From the NCBI GenBank assembly GCA_965203475.1, contig OZ241890.1, positions 1,922,001 to 1,986,000 of the forward strand: a DNA stretch of 64,000 nt. Reading direction: 5' to 3'. The stretch comes from JABDMD01 sp965203475. Its GTDB lineage: Bacteria; Pseudomonadota; Gammaproteobacteria; UBA4575. The translations under genes were made by a program, and so were the position numbers. The notes below the pieces were generated by a model, which had not been told where the DNA came from, searched no databases, and worked only from the letters and a program-made list of their open reading frames with translations. Of the stretch, positions 62,501 through 64,000 are shown piece by piece (within the stretch, counting starts at the first letter, position 1; every line of letters begins with the position of its first letter).

Positions 62501-63603
62501 TTAGTCAAAAGTGTATTTTTATTGCTGAGTCCACTCGGATCGGACGGATTTACGGTAAGCGCTTCAGTGGCTACATTGTTATGGTTACCGATAGTTGCAT
62601 AACCAATACGTGCAGCGGTGGCATTATTGACCGCATTACTTAAACCCGCTTTTGCCGCTAAATCACGTTTACGATAATAGGAAAACCAGTTAGCAAAGTT
62701 TTGAATCTCTTCATTATAAGTACAGGTCACGGTGCCATTGCCATTATCAGTGGCACAGTCGAATCTACCGAATCCGGTAGACGTATTTAATTTCGGTCGC
62801 GTAAAACTGGAAGGACAAATTGCATTGGTAGTACAGCCGGAGGAACGTATTTCAATTAACTGATGGGGCTCATCCGCATCAACTATTCCATCACTATCAG
62901 TATCACCACTGGTATCCGCAAGACCATCACTATTTGTATCGGTTCCCCAGAGGTAGTACAAGGCTGGATAATAGTCGGTAACAGTAAAAGTAGGGTTTGG
63001 GCCTAACACAGCTTCACATTCGGTTGCATCACATTGGGATGGATACGTTGTAACTGTGGTTAAATCATAGCCATTGGCGCTGGGATCGTAAGGATCAAAC
63101 AGTGCATTGGTTTCTAACATTGGCCCATAGGCTTGAGGCACATTGTTATTGCCTGGCCAAGGTCTGTAGGTCACTAGTGGGTTGTAATAAATAAAGTTGT
63201 AGTCTGAATTCCAGGCACGCCACACACCAAGATTCGTGGTATCCACACCTTGGCTTTTCAAATATTCTTCAGTAGGGATAACTCGGTTGTTAGATCGATT
63301 TACGGCAGGAGCCTGCTTACCCGATGCAACACCATTATCATGGTGGGTATATCGAAACTCTCGACTACCTATTGTTATATTTCCGCGATTCTCAGGAGAA
63401 ATCATCATCGAGTCCATACTTCCGGAGTCGTCGTGCAGTAGCATCACGTTGGGTTCTACACCGGAAGAGACTTCCAATACGTTGTTTGCAAGATTTAAGG
63501 GCCCTGCAAATGTTTGACCACTAATAAAAACAGCTAACAATATTGGCAATGCTATGCCTAACTGTTTAGCTAGTTGTGTATATAGCTTTGTAAATTTGCT
63601 CAT
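59587..63603 (-). CDS. pilY1: Type IV pilus tip-associated protein PilY1
   Basis: About 1,338 residues. A signal peptide (ending near GQTFAGP) is followed by a VWA-like start with the MIDAS-like DDSGSM (in MLLHDDSGSMDS), calcium-binding-type repeats (NSDGLADTSGDTDSDGIVDADE), then a C-terminal beta-propeller with VYVGANDGMLHGFNATTGRELFAYVP and DIDGNGTVDRV-like calcium loops. PilY1 sits at the pilus tip and in adhesion and surface sensing. I prefer the ATG at 63603, with GGAG 8 bases upstream and a shorter signal peptide; ATG at 63636 (11 codons earlier, also with AAGGA) is an alternative. Confidence 0.95.
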   Translation of the reverse strand: MSKFTKLYTQLAKQLGIALPILLAVFISGQTFAGPLNLANNVLEVSSGVEPNVMLLHDDSGSMDSMMISPENRGNITIGSREFRYTHHDNGVASGKQAPAVNRSNNRVIPTEEYLKSQGVDTTNLGVWRAWNSDYNFIYYNPLVTYRPWPGNNNVPQAYGPMLETNALFDPYDPSANGYDLTTVTTYPSQCDATECEAVLGPNPTFTVTDYYPALYYLWGTDTNSDGLADTSGDTDSDGIVDADEPHQLIEIRSSGCTTNAICPSSFTRPKLNTSTGFGRFDCATDNGNGTVTCTYNEEIQNFANWFSYYRKRDLAAKAGLSNAVNNATAARIGYATIGNHNNVATEALTVNPSDPSGLSNKNTLLTNIQKSAPLGGVGTRLRQILHESGRYLSCRDENLFGTANSSPGAANCPVLAAPQGACQANHSILMTDGQYTGNPIDSSSNPTSHTTFASEINNADNDSPGSDWDSPVFGQSSIDPILDPSDTLADVAMHYYENDLFCTGAGCVLNTNALNNEVPANQVDVDGHDQTPPFRIDDKMHQHMKTHTISFGVPGTGAVSPDDFDSLLTDLTIAGPWTDPAAGDPEKIDDVIHAAFNGRGLHRGANNPIKLENDLNEIFELIGVGAGAASAVAFNSQTLQSNSVVYRAFFNNNANSGDLVAQRINADGTLNVDTNGDDIYEWSASDELDIITGTNSDSRVIITYDDNGSSSQGVAFQWTGASTITGPRTTAGTQMNLLDLPVPANVSNVGDERLNYLRGHSANEGLVFDDGEFRIRSESKLGDIVHSTPVFVGEPPFTGRITSAFPGVAPDDPNKLYSKFQSDNANRQEVVYVGANDGMLHGFNATTGRELFAYVPNIVFENLSDLTNPGYTHQFYVDLTPSINDIYMGGAWHSVLVGGLGNGGRGYYALDITNPSNFTSEANAANQVLWEFTDADDVDLGFSFSQPLIAMSNADTDADGEHEWVAIFGNGYNSTSADGDAKLFVLFIEEGVDGVWSTTDYVEINTEIGKAEFAAETGVATPNGIGGIRGIDVDGNGTVDRVYAGDLLGNLHVFDISSSSETTWANSSSRRVLFQARYDTNPTNRSSNGKVQPITTKPIVVSHPTSDYLVLFATGSWMTDEDATSTDIQSIYGVWDRGTTTSVVMSDADNELVEQEFTNIANQEHGFTVRTLSNNTVDYDDTSSPRTMGWYIDLDVPPAGSTTGVEHPGERAVRNLQLRGDFLFVNTVIPKGSNPCNTGAGGFELAINPITGGSGIEIVFDINADGEFDSDDNVNNVASPANIVSGIQFDGATPSDAAFIGHYRVTQLSDKSARIMGTNTEESSKLGRNSWREIILH

Positions 63604-63661
63604 TTTTCCAACTCCAATTAATCCTTTAGTATTCATTTGCTAAATCCTTTAGCGTTACTTT

Positions 63662-64000
63662 CTACAATTGCTTACCGTAGGTACTTTGTAAAATAACGAC
63701 GGTGTCATCGTTACCACCGGTTCCTCTGGAGGTAACACGAAACATATTAATTTCACCTGCACCTATGCCTTGGCCATAATTGTCTAAATTCAATTTATCG
63801 CCATCTTGTGAAAACGTTGCATAGTGCTGAATGACATAACGGGGTGAAGTATTCACACCATAGGTGCTTCCAAAAATACTATGATCAAATGCTTCATTGG
63901 TATTGGCTGTTACCGAACTATCCCAATCTACAACTTTCCAAATTTCTTCCAAGGTATCGTCATACATGCCATCACTACCATCGCCATCAAATGTACCTAA
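63662..64000 (-). CDS. pilX: Type IV pilus minor protein PilX, C-terminal part
   Basis: A frame open to the window edge and ending at 63662. The 112 residues seen end in EINMFRVTSRGTGGNDDTVVILQSTYGKQL, the typical C-terminus of PilX (variant RITARGTG...VVLQSTYG). PilX is a minor pilin with the PilY1 tip complex. The N-terminus and the upstream pilW, pilV and fimT-like genes would lie beyond the window. The gap to pilY1 is about 58 bases. Confidence 0.85.
   Translation of the reverse strand, partial: LGTFDGDGSDGMYDDTLEEIWKVVDWDSSVTANTNEAFDHSIFGSTYGVNTSPRYVIQHYATFSQDGDKLNLDNYGQGIGAGEINMFRVTSRGTGGNDDTVVILQSTYGKQL

Noticed and set aside
1..64000. CRISPR arrays, prophage or insertion sequences
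   Set aside because: No regularly spaced repeats, transposase or integrase, or phage structural genes are seen.

Overview
The window looks like chromosome of an AT-rich gammaproteobacterium. The order rplU-rpmA-obgE-proB / rpsT / murJ-ribF-ileS-lspA-ispH-(type IV pilus genes), the block gmk-rpoZ-spoT-ridA-recG and the phoBR-pst cluster are all familiar from Gammaproteobacteria. I cannot name the genus. Almost all genes are intact and tightly packed. I see no IS element, prophage, CRISPR array or rRNA operon, and one tRNA gene, tRNA-Pro(CGG).

Layout. 1-5445: the end of an Mrp/Mnh-type cation/proton antiporter operon with three large NuoL/M/N-like subunits. 5459-8091: small metabolic and membrane genes (SnoaL-like, Rieske ferredoxin, BASS transporter, DUF1272). 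8180-10022: a three-gene cassette (DUF1348, TetR regulator, DUF3050) with a perfect 16-bp palindrome at its promoter. 10020-11770: a cytochrome P460 gene divergent from a cysteine-rich HTH regulator, with a 19-bp perfect inverted repeat between them and related repeats on both sides. 11784-17923: recG, ridA, spoT, rpoZ (with a very long acidic tail) and gmk (with a duplicated 5' end). 18018-22795: an OmpA-family lipoprotein, two tandem lysine-rich paralogues of unknown function, a DUF3754 membrane protein, a GlsB-type protein and a small lipoprotein.

23026-40813 is a phosphate-economy region. On the minus strand lie phoB-phoR-pstS-pstC-pstA-pstB-phoU. Divergent from phoB is an OprP/OprO-like porin with a Pho-box-like promoter. 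Beyond it lie dgkA, a PAP2 phosphatase and a second Pho-box-like promoter driving a plcP-agt pair, which would replace phospholipids by glycolipids when phosphate is scarce. Polyphosphate kinase (ppk) and exopolyphosphatase (ppx) follow, converging with overlapping ends. Together these cover phosphate sensing, outer- and inner-membrane uptake, membrane-lipid sparing and polyphosphate storage. The PlcP and Agt roles are inferred from family and context.

40857-43473: GspB and ExeA/GspA-type proteins that help assemble a type II secretin. 44192-47164: the proton-translocating transhydrogenase pntAB. 47579-58757: tRNA-Pro, ispB and the housekeeping run from rplU to ispH. 58767-64000: a minor-pilin/PilY1 locus on the minus strand (pilE, a PilY2-like protein, pilY1, and the 3' end of pilX), cut by the window edge.
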